The notes under the pieces: generated by a model
Seen by the model: only the letters and a program-made list of their open reading frames with translations
Told to the model about the DNA's origin: nothing
Databases searched by the model: none
Shown: positions 16,836 to 26,944 of the stretch, piece by piece
How positions within the stretch are numbered: the first letter of the stretch is position 1
Layout of the letters: each line of letters begins with the position of its first letter
Translations under genes and position numbers: made by a program
Assembly (NCBI GenBank): GCA_001304015.1
Contig: LJUY01000010.1
Coordinates: forward strand, 1 to 64,000
Direction of reading: 5' to 3'
Length of the DNA: 64,000 nucleotides
Origin: a candidate division Zixibacteria bacterium SM23_81
Lineage (GTDB): Bacteria > SM23-81

Positions 16836-19800
16836 CTACTTGATTAGCACCATTTTCTTCGTCTTTGTAAACTCTCCTGCTGTAAGCCTGTAAAAATAAA
16901 TCCCGCTGGCCAAGGAATTGGCATCCCACCTAACGGACTTGTATCCAGCTTGCTGCTGACCATCTGCCAACATGGCCACCCTCTGACCCAAGATATTGTA
17001 AACCTCTAGCCTGACCCACCCATCCTGTGGCAAAGTGTATTTGATCTCGGTTACCTGATTGAAGGGATTGGGGTAATTCTGAGAAAGCGAGCAGCTTCTG
17101 GGAAGGTCACCAGGGAATTCATCTCTCTCCTCATAAGCGGTGGGATTCTGAAGCCATTTGATAACCCTATCCATGATCAGATTCCTGGTTTCCTCCTGGG
17201 CAATAGCTTCAAAGCCAAAGGCAAAAGTGACAGCGGCATAATTAATGCGATAAGACATAATGCCAGCGGAACCTTGGGCTCCATAATCCGAATATTCAAA
17301 TACTGGGTAAACCCATGGGTAGGAGTGAACAAGAGCCGATGGAACAAACTGATTATGGGCCCCTGATCCGCCTGTAATGATCGGTGATAGACCGTCGCCC
17401 ACGGGGTTCCCATTTACTCCTATAAGTGTGTCAATATCGGTGTTGAATTCAAATTTCTGAATACCCAAAATGGACTGCAAAAGTTGACCTTCAAGATCAG
17501 AGATACCCTGGCCCGAAAGAAATAGTCTGCCACCTTTGAAAAGAAGATAAAACTGCAGAGCGAAGTTCTCAGCACTCGTGATCGCCTCCGAGTTGTAATA
17601 CTCCTCCGGATAGCTGAGCTTGCCGCAAGTCTCCCCAGTCTCCCAGATGATCACCTCATACCTGTCCAGCACAGTTGTATCGGGACTCCCGTAGCAAAAT
17701 ACATCCCAGACATCGTAGCTATAACCAGTAGCCTCTAGGGCATCTGTATAGTAGGTCTCGTAAAATTTGGGGGTACCTTGGTAAGGGCGGTTGTAGTTAT
17801 CATCGTCCACAACCAGTATTTCTGCAGTAGTAGCGAAGGGCTTAGTGGTAAACTCCATCAGGTTAACATAGGACTTCTGGTTGTCCAAACTGTCCTCGGC
17901 AAATACATTGACATTGTAAAACCTCTCCTCTCCTGCCGTAGACGTCCAGGTATTGCCAAACACCCCATCACCAGCTAAATAATCAGCATGGGTACCGTCA
18001 TCATAAAGAGGGAGTTCATCCACGATCACATTGCCCACCGGACTTTCGATGTCCGCCGTGGCCAATTCGATGCCAGCACCATCTACCAGTTTTACCCTAA
18101 TGGCTACACTACTTCCAGCACTTGTAGAGGTAGGATCACATTGAGGATAATGAAGGGCCGGAGAGGCATCGTCTGTTATCTCTATCGTGAGAGTATCAAG
18201 CCAGTGGCTGGTCACAGAAGCTGAATCGGTGATGCTCAGGTCGAGCTTGATGGTCTCCTCAGCGATCCAGTCCTCGGGAATGGCGATAGTCAGACTGTCC
18301 CGGCTTTTCACCATCTCTCCGGGTTGTATATCTCCAAAGAGGAGATCACTTCCCCCACCAATAGAGACAGACACGCTTGCCCTCACCTCGTTCACCATCG
18401 TTTGACCTTCGTTCTCAAGACTTAGTTGGAGATGCACGAGATCACCAGGGCTGAGGATGGTATCCTCGCCAGCCGCTTGATAACCAGAGGCGATAACCGG
18501 GCCAAGGGTGGTAAAATACGTAGCGCTGTCGAAAACTCTCATGTTTGAAAGGCTATCCTCGACGGTGATGCCTACCAGATAGGCCATTCCCACCACATCG
18601 GTTGTCCAACTATTTCCATAAAGGTGATCGCCTGCAGCCCCATCGCCATGATTGCCGTCATCATAAAGGGATAATGTGTCAAGCAAAGGTGGAGACACAA
18701 ATGATGCCGTGACCTTCAAAATACCATCTGGATCCCACACATGGGCGTTCACCTGCACCTCTTCTCCCGGCTGAACCTGTCTCGGGCTCACCTGCACCCC
18801 AGAAATAAAGGTTTCCCAGACTAAGAAACCTCTGTCATAGAGGGCCTGAACGCTATCAGCGTGCTCCTGCAACTCTTCCAGGGTATATCCAGCAATCATG
18901 GCGACGGTAACCTCGACCTCCTCCCCGGGGGCCAGACTCTCATAGGATCCGCTGGCCATAAGAGACCGAACATCTCTGGGCTCCTCAAAGATCTCAAAAA
19001 CGGCCGGATCTGGATCATCGACAAAAGCATACCCCGATCCATCTGGATCTCCAACCAGCTCGGCGTATTTGAGGGGATCTTGTTCCTCAAGGTCCACGAT
19101 GCCCTCGGGCCCGTGATCTGACCTCACCCAGGTGGAAAAGGCGGTCAGCCCCACATCTCCCGGAGTTTTCAAGAAGACATTGCCAATATAGCCCGCCGGC
19201 GTCGTCCAGCTCGGCTCCGCACCATTCGAATCGTAGGTATAGCCCAAGTTACGAGATATATCGAAACCGATGAGGTCATCGTTGGGGCCCACGTCCGGTT
19301 CCGATAAGTCTCCCGGGCCCACATCGGCATCCATGAAGTACCCGACATACAAGCTGTCTAAGGGAAACTCGTTCATATTCTTTATCTTATATGATAAAAA
19401 GACGTAATTCATCTGGGGACCAGATCCCCAACAATAGCTCCTCTGCTCCACTCGTATGCCCAGGCCATCGGTGTCGTAGCCGAAGGAGGGCCACAGGAAA
19501 TGGCCTTCTTCCTCCAAAATCCAATCGCCATATACGCACCAGGAATCCTGTTCGGAGACGATATCCCCTCCGACTGGATCAAGATCGAAAAGATCCGTGC
19601 CAAAGTATTCCCTCCGAAGGGGATTAAGCGAGGCGGTATCGGCATATTCCCAAAACCTTTGATGCGGAGCGGGCATACCCCCGGGGGGGACAAAAAGAAG
19701 ATCCCCAGCTCCAGCTTGATCTGGAGGAATGATCTGCGTGCTCAGATATAGAGGGCTCATCGGCGTTACATCGGGACTATACGCTCCAGTGGCCACCCGT

Positions 19801-20249
19801 GGAACCCAGGTGGTATCATTTCCTAAAATGACTGGATACATGGCTCCGATCCACAATCCCGATGAGAACAGGTAAAATTGCCTCGATCCTCTGGGATATT
19901 CGGCCACATATCCATTCCAGTTCGTCATTTCAGCGACTATAGATCCGTCATAGGTGCCATCCCAATATTCAGGAGCTTCATAGAGTCCTATCAGGCCGGC
20001 ATTATCAACGGTGACCCGTGCCAGATCACCCAGACCCATCCAGGTGATCTGAGCCATAGAAGGCTCATCATCTGTGCTTTTTGAGCCCCTTCTTTGGCTT
20101 TCAACCAAAAGGGGACCAATTTCTTCTTTCACCGGTCTGGCCTCGATGACCATCGATAATATGACCTCAAAAAACCCACTTAGCAGAAAAGCAACTAAAA
20201 GCACCGCCTTGCGCTCTCCCCGAATCCGAAAAGCTCTCACCTCAACCAT
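16836..20249 (-). CDS. Giant secreted protein with Ig-like domains and T9SS/FlgD-type sorting domain
   Basis: 1137 residues. ATG 20249 directly abuts AGGGGAG; the GTG nine bases further in may be the true start. A signal-like hydrophobic stretch (VLLVAFLLSGFFEVILSMV) leads to a large N-terminal region with Asp/Gly-rich phrases (GPNDDLIGFDISRNLGYTYD). The middle has two copies of a beta module marked LYDDGNHGDGAAGDHLYGN and LYDDGTHADYLAGDGVFGN. A region near residue 830 starts EILVVDDDNYNRPYQGT. The last 85 residues are a sorting domain (SQNYPNPFNQVTEIKYTL; ASGIYFYRL). It is likely a surface or released protein; no catalytic family is recognised. Confidence 0.85.
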   Translation of the reverse strand: MVEVRAFRIRGERKAVLLVAFLLSGFFEVILSMVIEARPVKEEIGPLLVESQRRGSKSTDDEPSMAQITWMGLGDLARVTVDNAGLIGLYEAPEYWDGTYDGSIVAEMTNWNGYVAEYPRGSRQFYLFSSGLWIGAMYPVILGNDTTWVPRVATGAYSPDVTPMSPLYLSTQIIPPDQAGAGDLLFVPPGGMPAPHQRFWEYADTASLNPLRREYFGTDLFDLDPVGGDIVSEQDSWCVYGDWILEEEGHFLWPSFGYDTDGLGIRVEQRSYCWGSGPQMNYVFLSYKIKNMNEFPLDSLYVGYFMDADVGPGDLSEPDVGPNDDLIGFDISRNLGYTYDSNGAEPSWTTPAGYIGNVFLKTPGDVGLTAFSTWVRSDHGPEGIVDLEEQDPLKYAELVGDPDGSGYAFVDDPDPAVFEIFEEPRDVRSLMASGSYESLAPGEEVEVTVAMIAGYTLEELQEHADSVQALYDRGFLVWETFISGVQVSPRQVQPGEEVQVNAHVWDPDGILKVTASFVSPPLLDTLSLYDDGNHGDGAAGDHLYGNSWTTDVVGMAYLVGITVEDSLSNMRVFDSATYFTTLGPVIASGYQAAGEDTILSPGDLVHLQLSLENEGQTMVNEVRASVSVSIGGGSDLLFGDIQPGEMVKSRDSLTIAIPEDWIAEETIKLDLSITDSASVTSHWLDTLTIEITDDASPALHYPQCDPTSTSAGSSVAIRVKLVDGAGIELATADIESPVGNVIVDELPLYDDGTHADYLAGDGVFGNTWTSTAGEERFYNVNVFAEDSLDNQKSYVNLMEFTTKPFATTAEILVVDDDNYNRPYQGTPKFYETYYTDALEATGYSYDVWDVFCYGSPDTTVLDRYEVIIWETGETCGKLSYPEEYYNSEAITSAENFALQFYLLFKGGRLFLSGQGISDLEGQLLQSILGIQKFEFNTDIDTLIGVNGNPVGDGLSPIITGGSGAHNQFVPSALVHSYPWVYPVFEYSDYGAQGSAGIMSYRINYAAVTFAFGFEAIAQEETRNLIMDRVIKWLQNPTAYEERDEFPGDLPRSCSLSQNYPNPFNQVTEIKYTLPQDGWVRLEVYNILGQRVAMLADGQQQAGYKSVRWDANSLASGIYFYRLTAGEFTKTKKMVLIK

Positions 20250-20301
20250 CTCCCCTGGAGACTTTATTTCTCAAGTAAAAAACGATTTCCAATGCATATA
20301 C

Positions 20302-20330
20302 ATTATATCTGAATAAGTATTTTTTGTCAA
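20302..20330 (-). promoter_or_regulatory. Consensus sigma-70 promoter of the giant secreted protein gene
   Basis: TTGACA (20325-20330), exactly 17 bases, TATAAT (20302-20307) on the minus strand, about 50 bases before the start codon. Full match to consensus in both hexamers. Confidence 0.88.
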
Positions 20331-20512
20331 GGTTTTTTCGAGTGGCTTGTGAGTTTTTAGTTTGTGACGAAAAGAGCAATAGCAGTATTTGTTTACGGAC
20401 TTTGGGTAAGAAACCTTTCACTCTTCGACCGGACATGAAAAAAGCCACTCCCTTGCGTTCTAGAGAGAGGCCCAAACCAATACTTGGCAGAATAAATCTT
20501 ACCCAACCCTGC

Positions 20513-21424
20513 TCATACTCCCATAACCGAAGACAACGGCATCTTGCTGACGATCACCGCCTCACCACCTATCTCCAGGCTATTAATTATCTTCCCCTTA
20601 GCCCGGACGCGCACCCGAACCCGACCCTGATGGCCAATGAGATCACCCTGTTCGCCCACATATTCAATCTCATCAGGCTCATCGAGCTGAGCATAGATAC
20701 GATGATAGGCCCCTAGAGGCCCATTTATAGCTCCAGTCACCGGATCCTCATCCACGCCATAAGCTGGAGCGAAATAGCGGCAATGCCATCTATTTTGGAG
20801 CTCGAAGGTCTCGGGCGTAAAAAAGCAGGTGGCGCCCCAGCGCTTCGATGTTCTCATGCGGTCGAAATTCGGCTCGAGACGTTTCAGAACCTCTATGCCG
20901 CAGACGGGAATGTATAAATCTCCATCTGATTTATCTCTGACCGCCGGCAGGCCGAGATGCAAATCCCGTGTCCTTAGGTTAAATATTTTCCTCAGCTGGT
21001 CTGTGTCCAGGGTGACTTCCTGAAAATCAGGTGGTGGGATCTCTAACCAGTGAAATTGGCCCTCGCGCGTTTTTTCCACCCTGACCTGGAGGATTCCAGT
21101 CAGGGTCTCTATGTGTGCGGAGCGACCCTCGGCGGGGAAGAGATTAAGCGCAACCAGCACCTTCAAAGTGGCTACGGTAGCATGGCCGCATAGCCTGACC
21201 TCTATGGTGGGAGTAAACCAGCGCAGTTGAAAAAGACACCTAGGCTGTCTTGAGGGAAACACGAAGGCCGTCTCAGAAAGCCCCATAAACGTGGCAACGG
21301 CTTGCATCTGATGATCATCCAGCTGGGCCGCCTGGGGCACTACCCCAGCGGGGTTTCCCTCTCTTGGATTTGCGGTAAAAGCGTGAACGCGGTAAATCTG
21401 AGGATTTACGCTCTTCGGCGACAA
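20513..21424 (-). CDS. PhzF family isomerase/epimerase-like protein
   Basis: 303 residues from the TTG at 21424, which has AGAGG and GGAGG just upstream; in-frame ATGs at 21463 and 21460 have only weak sites. PhzF marks are clear: VHAFTANPREGNPAGVV, GLSETAFVFPS, LRWFTPTIEVRLCGHATVA, and near the end YGVDEDPVTGAINGPLGAY. The Glu in the SETAFV motif is the family's catalytic acid. PhzF-type enzymes isomerise small acids; most members outside phenazine pathways have unknown substrates. It follows the amylase gene and is probably co-transcribed, although nothing ties it to starch use. Confidence 0.85.
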   Translation of the reverse strand: MSPKSVNPQIYRVHAFTANPREGNPAGVVPQAAQLDDHQMQAVATFMGLSETAFVFPSRQPRCLFQLRWFTPTIEVRLCGHATVATLKVLVALNLFPAEGRSAHIETLTGILQVRVEKTREGQFHWLEIPPPDFQEVTLDTDQLRKIFNLRTRDLHLGLPAVRDKSDGDLYIPVCGIEVLKRLEPNFDRMRTSKRWGATCFFTPETFELQNRWHCRYFAPAYGVDEDPVTGAINGPLGAYHRIYAQLDEPDEIEYVGEQGDLIGHQGRVRVRVRAKGKIINSLEIGGEAVIVSKMPLSSVMGV

Positions 21425-21518
21425 ACTTCCTCTCACCTCCGCTTTTCCTAACGTGTCCATCATCGAAGAGAAGATCCATCATCGGCATTTCAAAGGCAAC
21501 CAGTTCCCCTCTCTACTT

Positions 21519-23990
21519 TCACCGCCCACCGCGCTCAGATATCCGTTCCAGTTTCAGCAGATAGCCAGACTGCGGCTCCAGCTGAAGTCGTGGACGATAT
21601 CCGGCGATGTGCCCCTTGGGACCCACCTGAAGCTTGGAACATTCCCGATCTGGTCCGCTCCTCAGCAGATCGGTGACCGTATACCAACCCGGCGCCAGGA
21701 AAGAGGTCTGGGCTCGAAGCTTGTATCTCTCAAGGGGTAGATCGGATACATTAACCATGACTATAAAGGGGATTGCTCCCTGGACGTGCCGCACATAGGC
21801 GTATAGGTATTCGTGGTTGGTTTTTAAACCCTGATAGCTGCTTACAGACCGATCATCTCTGGCAGCGAGCACCGGATTGAGACCCCTTAATCGAATCAGG
21901 TGGCTATACCAATTGAGCAGAGATTTGGGGTCCTGGCGTTGCTCGGCCACCATTTTCCATTCCATGGGAGTGCGGATGGCCTCATCCGGAGGGTTCACTC
22001 CGGTCATGCCCACCTCCTCGCCGTAGTAAATCAGCGGGGTTCCCGGCAGCGTAAGGAGAATGAGGGCAGCCAGCTTGTTGCGCTGCTGGTTGTTTTCAAC
22101 AACGCTCAGGATGCGGTCGTTGTCGTGATTGTTCAGAAAACGAAGCAGCTGAGCCTGGACGGGGAATCTCTCTCTTTCATCATTTAGAGTGGTCTGCAAA
22201 GCCGATTTATGCTCTTTGTCCAAAAGTCCCAGTATCGCATAATAGGTGGGATAATCGAACTGCATGTCATACTCGTCATCGAAATAACCGTAAATGGTCT
22301 CCACATTATCCCACACCTCTCCCAACAGAAGGAAGTCCCCTCGTACCTGTTTGAGCTCCCGACGGAGCTCCTTCCACCAATCATGGGGCGGTCCTTTTCC
22401 CACATCGCAGCGATAGCCATCGACGCCATCGGAGAAATCCCCGTCGCCATTGGGATCCATCCAATACTTGGCCATCTCCAGCAGATAGTCCCGCATCGGC
22501 CGTGAGTCGAAGTTCAGCTCGGGCATACCCCTGTAGCCAGCGAAGCTCTCATATTCCAAATGTTCGGGGTCCAGGAATTGAAACCAATCCGAATAAGGTG
22601 AAGCCGGATTGCCCAGGGCATCGGCAAAGAAGGGATGTTCGTTGGAGCAATGATTGACCACGAGGTCGAAGATAATCCTGATTCCTCGCCGGTGAGCTTC
22701 CCGACAGAGGTGAAAGAAGTCTTCAGTGGTTCCGTAGTCTTCCTCGATGGTATAGTAGTCGGTGATATCGTACCCATGGTATGATGGCGACTGGCAAATA
22801 GGCATGAGCCAGATGGCATTGACCCCCAGGTCATCGCTCGTATTGGAATCTCCATCGTTCAGGTAGTCCAACATCTGGGTGACGCCGTTCAGGTCCCCGA
22901 TGCTGTCTCCGTCAGAGTCCTTGAAACTGCGCACAAAGATTTCATAGACAACAGCCTGGTCGAAAAAATCAGGCGAATCGAATACTAGCGGCTCCCGGTC
23001 CATGGTGAAATCGATCCGGGTTTGCCCCTGTTTCCCTGAGGAAATGCCTCGTGCGGAAATCAGGAGGCGATAATCAAGATCCGGCAGATCTTCGGACAAC
23101 TGTGCGGTGAACTGACCCGTCGCTGGGCTGTATTGGTGAGACAGGATGGCGTTTTCCAAACGCACCTGAACGCTGTTGGGATCAACCTCATCCCTATAGC
23201 AGCGGAGATGACCAGAGACGGGTGCGATCTCTTTGGGACGCGAGCCGTCAACGGGGAAGGTCATCACGGCATATGGAACGCCCGGTTCGCTGACGAAAAC
23301 CACACTGTTGTTGTAATTGGAGGTATTGACCTCAGGAGCGTTGGGATCGGTGACCCATTCTGTGCCATCAACCACGAATTTATACTCATATCGTCGCCCA
23401 GGCCTCAGGGGATACCAGGTTCTCCAAATACCATCCTCATCATCGTCGAACATAGGTGTAGCGGTCATGGACCATCCATTAAATTCACCGGCCAGATGAA
23501 CAGACTGGGTGCCCTCTGGGGCCAAATAGGAGAAAAGAACGCCGCCCTCCACGGGATGAGGAACCAGCTCACGGTCCTCTGACCAGGGGAGATCAGAGCG
23601 CCGCAGCTTGGCGTCCGGGGGCGGCTCTTGATCGACGTAAACTATGCCGTTATTGAAGTTCTGGTAGTTGACATCATGGGCATGGGGATCCGTCACCCAG
23701 GTTCCCCCATCCACCACGAACTTATACTCCCAACGCCCTCGAGAAAGAGGTATGACCACCGTCCAAACGCCATCGCCGTCCTCGTCAGACATGGGCGTGG
23801 CCTTGATGTCCCAGCCATTAAACTCTCCCGCCAAATGGACCGATTCTACCGCCTTCACAGGACGATGTGAGAACAGAATGCCGCTCTCCACCGGATGAGG
23901 GGCCAGAGAAGACTCGCGCGTCTGACCGGGTGTCTCCGGGGGCACAAGGATCGTTGCTGCTAACAAAAACCATGGGTACACAGATCTCAT
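21519..23990 (-). CDS. Secreted alpha-amylase family glycosidase (GH13) with two glycogen-binding modules
   Basis: 823 residues with a signal peptide. Two tandem CBM48/AMPK-type modules (about 31-122 and 144-236) each carry VHLAGEFNGW and YEYKFVVDG-type strands. A third beta domain follows (about 240-335). The GH13 barrel shows all four regions: DLVVNH (442-447), GYRCDV with nucleophile D529, GEVW with acid E558, and NHDND with D623. It hydrolyses alpha-1,4-glucans outside the cytoplasm. The ATG overlaps the pullulanase stop by four bases, with GGAGGGGG upstream, so the two debranching and cutting enzymes are made together. Confidence 0.93.
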   Translation of the reverse strand: MRSVYPWFLLAATILVPPETPGQTRESSLAPHPVESGILFSHRPVKAVESVHLAGEFNGWDIKATPMSDEDGDGVWTVVIPLSRGRWEYKFVVDGGTWVTDPHAHDVNYQNFNNGIVYVDQEPPPDAKLRRSDLPWSEDRELVPHPVEGGVLFSYLAPEGTQSVHLAGEFNGWSMTATPMFDDDEDGIWRTWYPLRPGRRYEYKFVVDGTEWVTDPNAPEVNTSNYNNSVVFVSEPGVPYAVMTFPVDGSRPKEIAPVSGHLRCYRDEVDPNSVQVRLENAILSHQYSPATGQFTAQLSEDLPDLDYRLLISARGISSGKQGQTRIDFTMDREPLVFDSPDFFDQAVVYEIFVRSFKDSDGDSIGDLNGVTQMLDYLNDGDSNTSDDLGVNAIWLMPICQSPSYHGYDITDYYTIEEDYGTTEDFFHLCREAHRRGIRIIFDLVVNHCSNEHPFFADALGNPASPYSDWFQFLDPEHLEYESFAGYRGMPELNFDSRPMRDYLLEMAKYWMDPNGDGDFSDGVDGYRCDVGKGPPHDWWKELRRELKQVRGDFLLLGEVWDNVETIYGYFDDEYDMQFDYPTYYAILGLLDKEHKSALQTTLNDERERFPVQAQLLRFLNNHDNDRILSVVENNQQRNKLAALILLTLPGTPLIYYGEEVGMTGVNPPDEAIRTPMEWKMVAEQRQDPKSLLNWYSHLIRLRGLNPVLAARDDRSVSSYQGLKTNHEYLYAYVRHVQGAIPFIVMVNVSDLPLERYKLRAQTSFLAPGWYTVTDLLRSGPDRECSKLQVGPKGHIAGYRPRLQLEPQSGYLLKLERISERGGR

Positions 23991-26893
23991 GAGCCCCCCT
24001 CCAAATACATCACCATAGCGCTTCTCCCAGGGACGCGAGCCTTACCCTTTGAAAAAACACGGGAGCCCGTTTTCACGGGATTCTCCCCGGCTTCATCCTC
24101 ATCAACCGTCACCACCCATTTGCCCTTGGGAAGGCTGAAGGTCATCCGGCCCTCGTTGGGATTGAACAATAAAATCACCTGGCTCCAGGCATCGCCGGAG
24201 CTTCCTTTGGTCAGCCGGTAGGCAATGCACCGAGGCGGCACAGGGATGCCCAGGTGATCGTCGAAGAATTTCAGGTTGTCCAACACCTCTTGACGGATCT
24301 TCATCCGGAAAATGGGGTGGGCTTTTCTCAGGGCGATAAGACCACGATAATAATCGAATACGTCGCGGTGATCCACCTTCCACTGCCAGCGGATCTTATT
24401 CACCGCATCGGGCTTGTTATAGCTGTTGTAATCTCCCCCTTTGGTGCGCAGCATTTCCTGGCCGGAGTGGATGAAGGGAATTCCCTGAGAGGTCAACACC
24501 AGGACGGCTCCCATTTTGTCCATCCGAATCCGATCGGCGTCGCTGATATCCGCTTGTCTCTCCGTGGTGATCTTCAGGCGGTCCCAAAAGGTCCGGTTAT
24601 CGTGGCAAGCCACATAGTTCAGCGTCTCCAATGGGCTATCGGTGAAATCGTTGATGCTGCCCTGGATACCCTTCTTAACCCGATCGATATTAATACCCGC
24701 CTGAACGTAACCCGGATTCAGGTCGAAGACCCCTCCCTTTATGGCGTCTCGAAAGTGATCGCCGAAGACGGAGAAGCCCCTGCCTCTCTGAGTGCCCTTC
24801 ACGGTAGGCGTAATGGGTGTCTGTCCAGCTGCCCAGGGCTCCCCATGAATGAGGAGATTTGGATCTATGGCTCGCAACTTTTGGGTTAGCTGGACCATGG
24901 TCTCCAGATCAATCAAACCCATGAGATCGAAGCGAAAGCCATCTACCTTGTAGTGCTTCACCCAGTACTCCACCGAATCCAAAATGAACTTACGGACCAT
25001 GGGCGCCTCCGAGCGGCACTCGTTCCCCGTCCCAGAGCCGTTCCAGTAGCTTCCGTCCTCCTTCAGCCGGTAGTAGTAGCCAGGTACCAGTCCATTGAAG
25101 CTGAAAATCTTGGCGGGGCTGGTTTCGGCGGTGTGGTTGTAAACAACGTCCATAACCACCTTGATACCATTCCGGTGCAAGGCGTCCACCAGCCTCTTGA
25201 ACTCCTCCACACGCGCGGGGCCAAACCTTTGGGTGGCGTACCAGCCATCGGGGGAGTTGAAGTGCACCGGCATGTAACCCCAATTATAGGCATCGCGAGA
25301 CTCGTCATTCTCGAAATCCTGAATGGGCATAATCTGGACAGCGTTTACACCCAGCTCCAACAGGTGATCCAGGCCGGTCTTGATCTCAGAGTTCCCAGGC
25401 ATGGTGGTGCCTTCCTCCGTCAGTCCCAGATACTTCCCCTTGTGTTGGATTCCGGAGTGCTCGTCGATGGTGAAATCCCGGATGTGCAACTCGTAGACGA
25501 TGGCCTCGTCTATACCGAATTGAGGCCCATCGGCCACCGGAGTCTCGTCGTGCAGGATCAGACCGCGTCCGTTGTGAGCGGTATTACACTGGGAGTAGGG
25601 ATCGATGAGCTCTCTCTGGAGATCAAACCGCGGGTCACCTCCCTGCGCCTTCAGGGTGTAGTAGATCCCCCGCAGATCTTCCTGAACGGTGACCTCCCAG
25701 AGGCCGTTTGCTGCGGGAGACATGTCCACCACCCGAGCTTCGCCACCCACAGCTTGCTCATAAAGCAGCACCTGAACCTGAGATGCGGTGGGAGCGAAGA
25801 CGCGGAACAGAGTTCCCTGGGTGGAGACGATGGCGCCCATGGGCATGTCGGAGATATAGGCCGAAGAATCTAAGATACCACGGATAGTCAAGTTGCCTGA
25901 ACGATAGCCCTTTGCGGAGACAGTGAATTTGTCAAGTTGATCCCTGCGGAGCTCAAAGGGGCGACTCAGCGTCACCTTGATCTCTCGCGCCGCGGTGCCC
26001 GAGGGCGGTTGACCTTCAACCTTGAGGATGGGGATCTCTTTCCCCTGAGCGTCATTGATGGAGAATCGCTGTGCCTTGATATCCTTTGTATCCATACCCT
26101 TGGAAAGGGAGACCACCACCTCAGCCGGTCCATCCACGAACCCCCCTCTAATCCAGGGGGAGATGTCGGGCCGCTCCGCATGAAGTTCGGGATCACCGCT
26201 GACGATCCACACCTCGTCCCCCATGAAAGGAAACCACACCCGGTCCGGCGCATCTTTGTTGATCCAGTTGCCGAACTTGGGCAACAGGCCAATCCTGGTG
26301 CCGTTGCCATAATCTTTCTTCGTCACGCGAAAGACGAGACCATAGTCGTCCTGATCCACCGCCTGCAGTTCACGAGAATCTTCCTCAGTCTTGTCGTCCC
26401 AGGTCCACAGGGTCCAACCCTTATAATCACTCTCGGGGCGGTGGTAGTGAACCGTCAACGTCTGTCCACCCTTTTCTTGGGTCATACTCATGTCCGGCTT
26501 CTCCGATAGTAGTTTTGGATAACCTGTTAGGATCCACACCTCATCGCCCATCTCTGGAGCCCATATGCGGTCCGGAGGGTCCTTGCTCTCCCAGTTGCCA
26601 AACTTGGGCAACAGGCCTATTTGAGTGCCATCCCCATAGTTCTCTTTAACGACTCGAAAAATCAACCCGTCCACGCCCTGATCCACCGCAGTCAGCTCCT
26701 GCGAATCTGCCTCCGTCTTATCGTCCCAAGTCCACAGGGTCCAGCCCTTATAGTCCCCCATTGGCCGAAGATAGTGAACGACCAGGACCACCTCCTGCCC
26801 GGCGGTCTCCAAAACAGCGCTAAAATAGAAGGCCCCGGCAAGAGCCAGCAGCAAGGCACCGGCCACACGACCAAGTCGTTCTTTTTGGCCCAT
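23987..26893 (-). CDS. pulA: Secreted type I pullulanase with two CBM41 modules
   Basis: 968 residues with a signal peptide. Two CBM41 alpha-glucan-binding modules (about 35-130 and 145-240) share YKGWTLWTWDDKT and IGLLPKFGNW. An E-set region precedes the GH13 barrel. The regions are DVVYNH (582-587), GFRFDL with nucleophile D656, HGEPW with acid E685, and a later ACHDN. The type I pullulanase mark YNWGYxP is present, but with Met541 where Asp is usual (YNWGYMP). It cuts alpha-1,6 branches in pullulan, amylopectin or glycogen, feeding the amylase encoded next. Confidence 0.93.
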   Translation of the reverse strand: MGQKERLGRVAGALLLALAGAFYFSAVLETAGQEVVLVVHYLRPMGDYKGWTLWTWDDKTEADSQELTAVDQGVDGLIFRVVKENYGDGTQIGLLPKFGNWESKDPPDRIWAPEMGDEVWILTGYPKLLSEKPDMSMTQEKGGQTLTVHYHRPESDYKGWTLWTWDDKTEEDSRELQAVDQDDYGLVFRVTKKDYGNGTRIGLLPKFGNWINKDAPDRVWFPFMGDEVWIVSGDPELHAERPDISPWIRGGFVDGPAEVVVSLSKGMDTKDIKAQRFSINDAQGKEIPILKVEGQPPSGTAAREIKVTLSRPFELRRDQLDKFTVSAKGYRSGNLTIRGILDSSAYISDMPMGAIVSTQGTLFRVFAPTASQVQVLLYEQAVGGEARVVDMSPAANGLWEVTVQEDLRGIYYTLKAQGGDPRFDLQRELIDPYSQCNTAHNGRGLILHDETPVADGPQFGIDEAIVYELHIRDFTIDEHSGIQHKGKYLGLTEEGTTMPGNSEIKTGLDHLLELGVNAVQIMPIQDFENDESRDAYNWGYMPVHFNSPDGWYATQRFGPARVEEFKRLVDALHRNGIKVVMDVVYNHTAETSPAKIFSFNGLVPGYYYRLKEDGSYWNGSGTGNECRSEAPMVRKFILDSVEYWVKHYKVDGFRFDLMGLIDLETMVQLTQKLRAIDPNLLIHGEPWAAGQTPITPTVKGTQRGRGFSVFGDHFRDAIKGGVFDLNPGYVQAGINIDRVKKGIQGSINDFTDSPLETLNYVACHDNRTFWDRLKITTERQADISDADRIRMDKMGAVLVLTSQGIPFIHSGQEMLRTKGGDYNSYNKPDAVNKIRWQWKVDHRDVFDYYRGLIALRKAHPIFRMKIRQEVLDNLKFFDDHLGIPVPPRCIAYRLTKGSSGDAWSQVILLFNPNEGRMTFSLPKGKWVVTVDEDEAGENPVKTGSRVFSKGKARVPGRSAMVMYLEGGS

Positions 26894-26944
26894 TTTTTTC
26901 TTCCTCCCGGCAGGAATCCCAAGAAAAAGGCTCAGGCTGGAAAT

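Noticed and set aside
24953-25873. 306-codon plus-strand frame, and a 211-codon one at 24254-24889
   Set aside because: Antisense shadows of the pullulanase barrel, which has all catalytic motifs on the minus strand.
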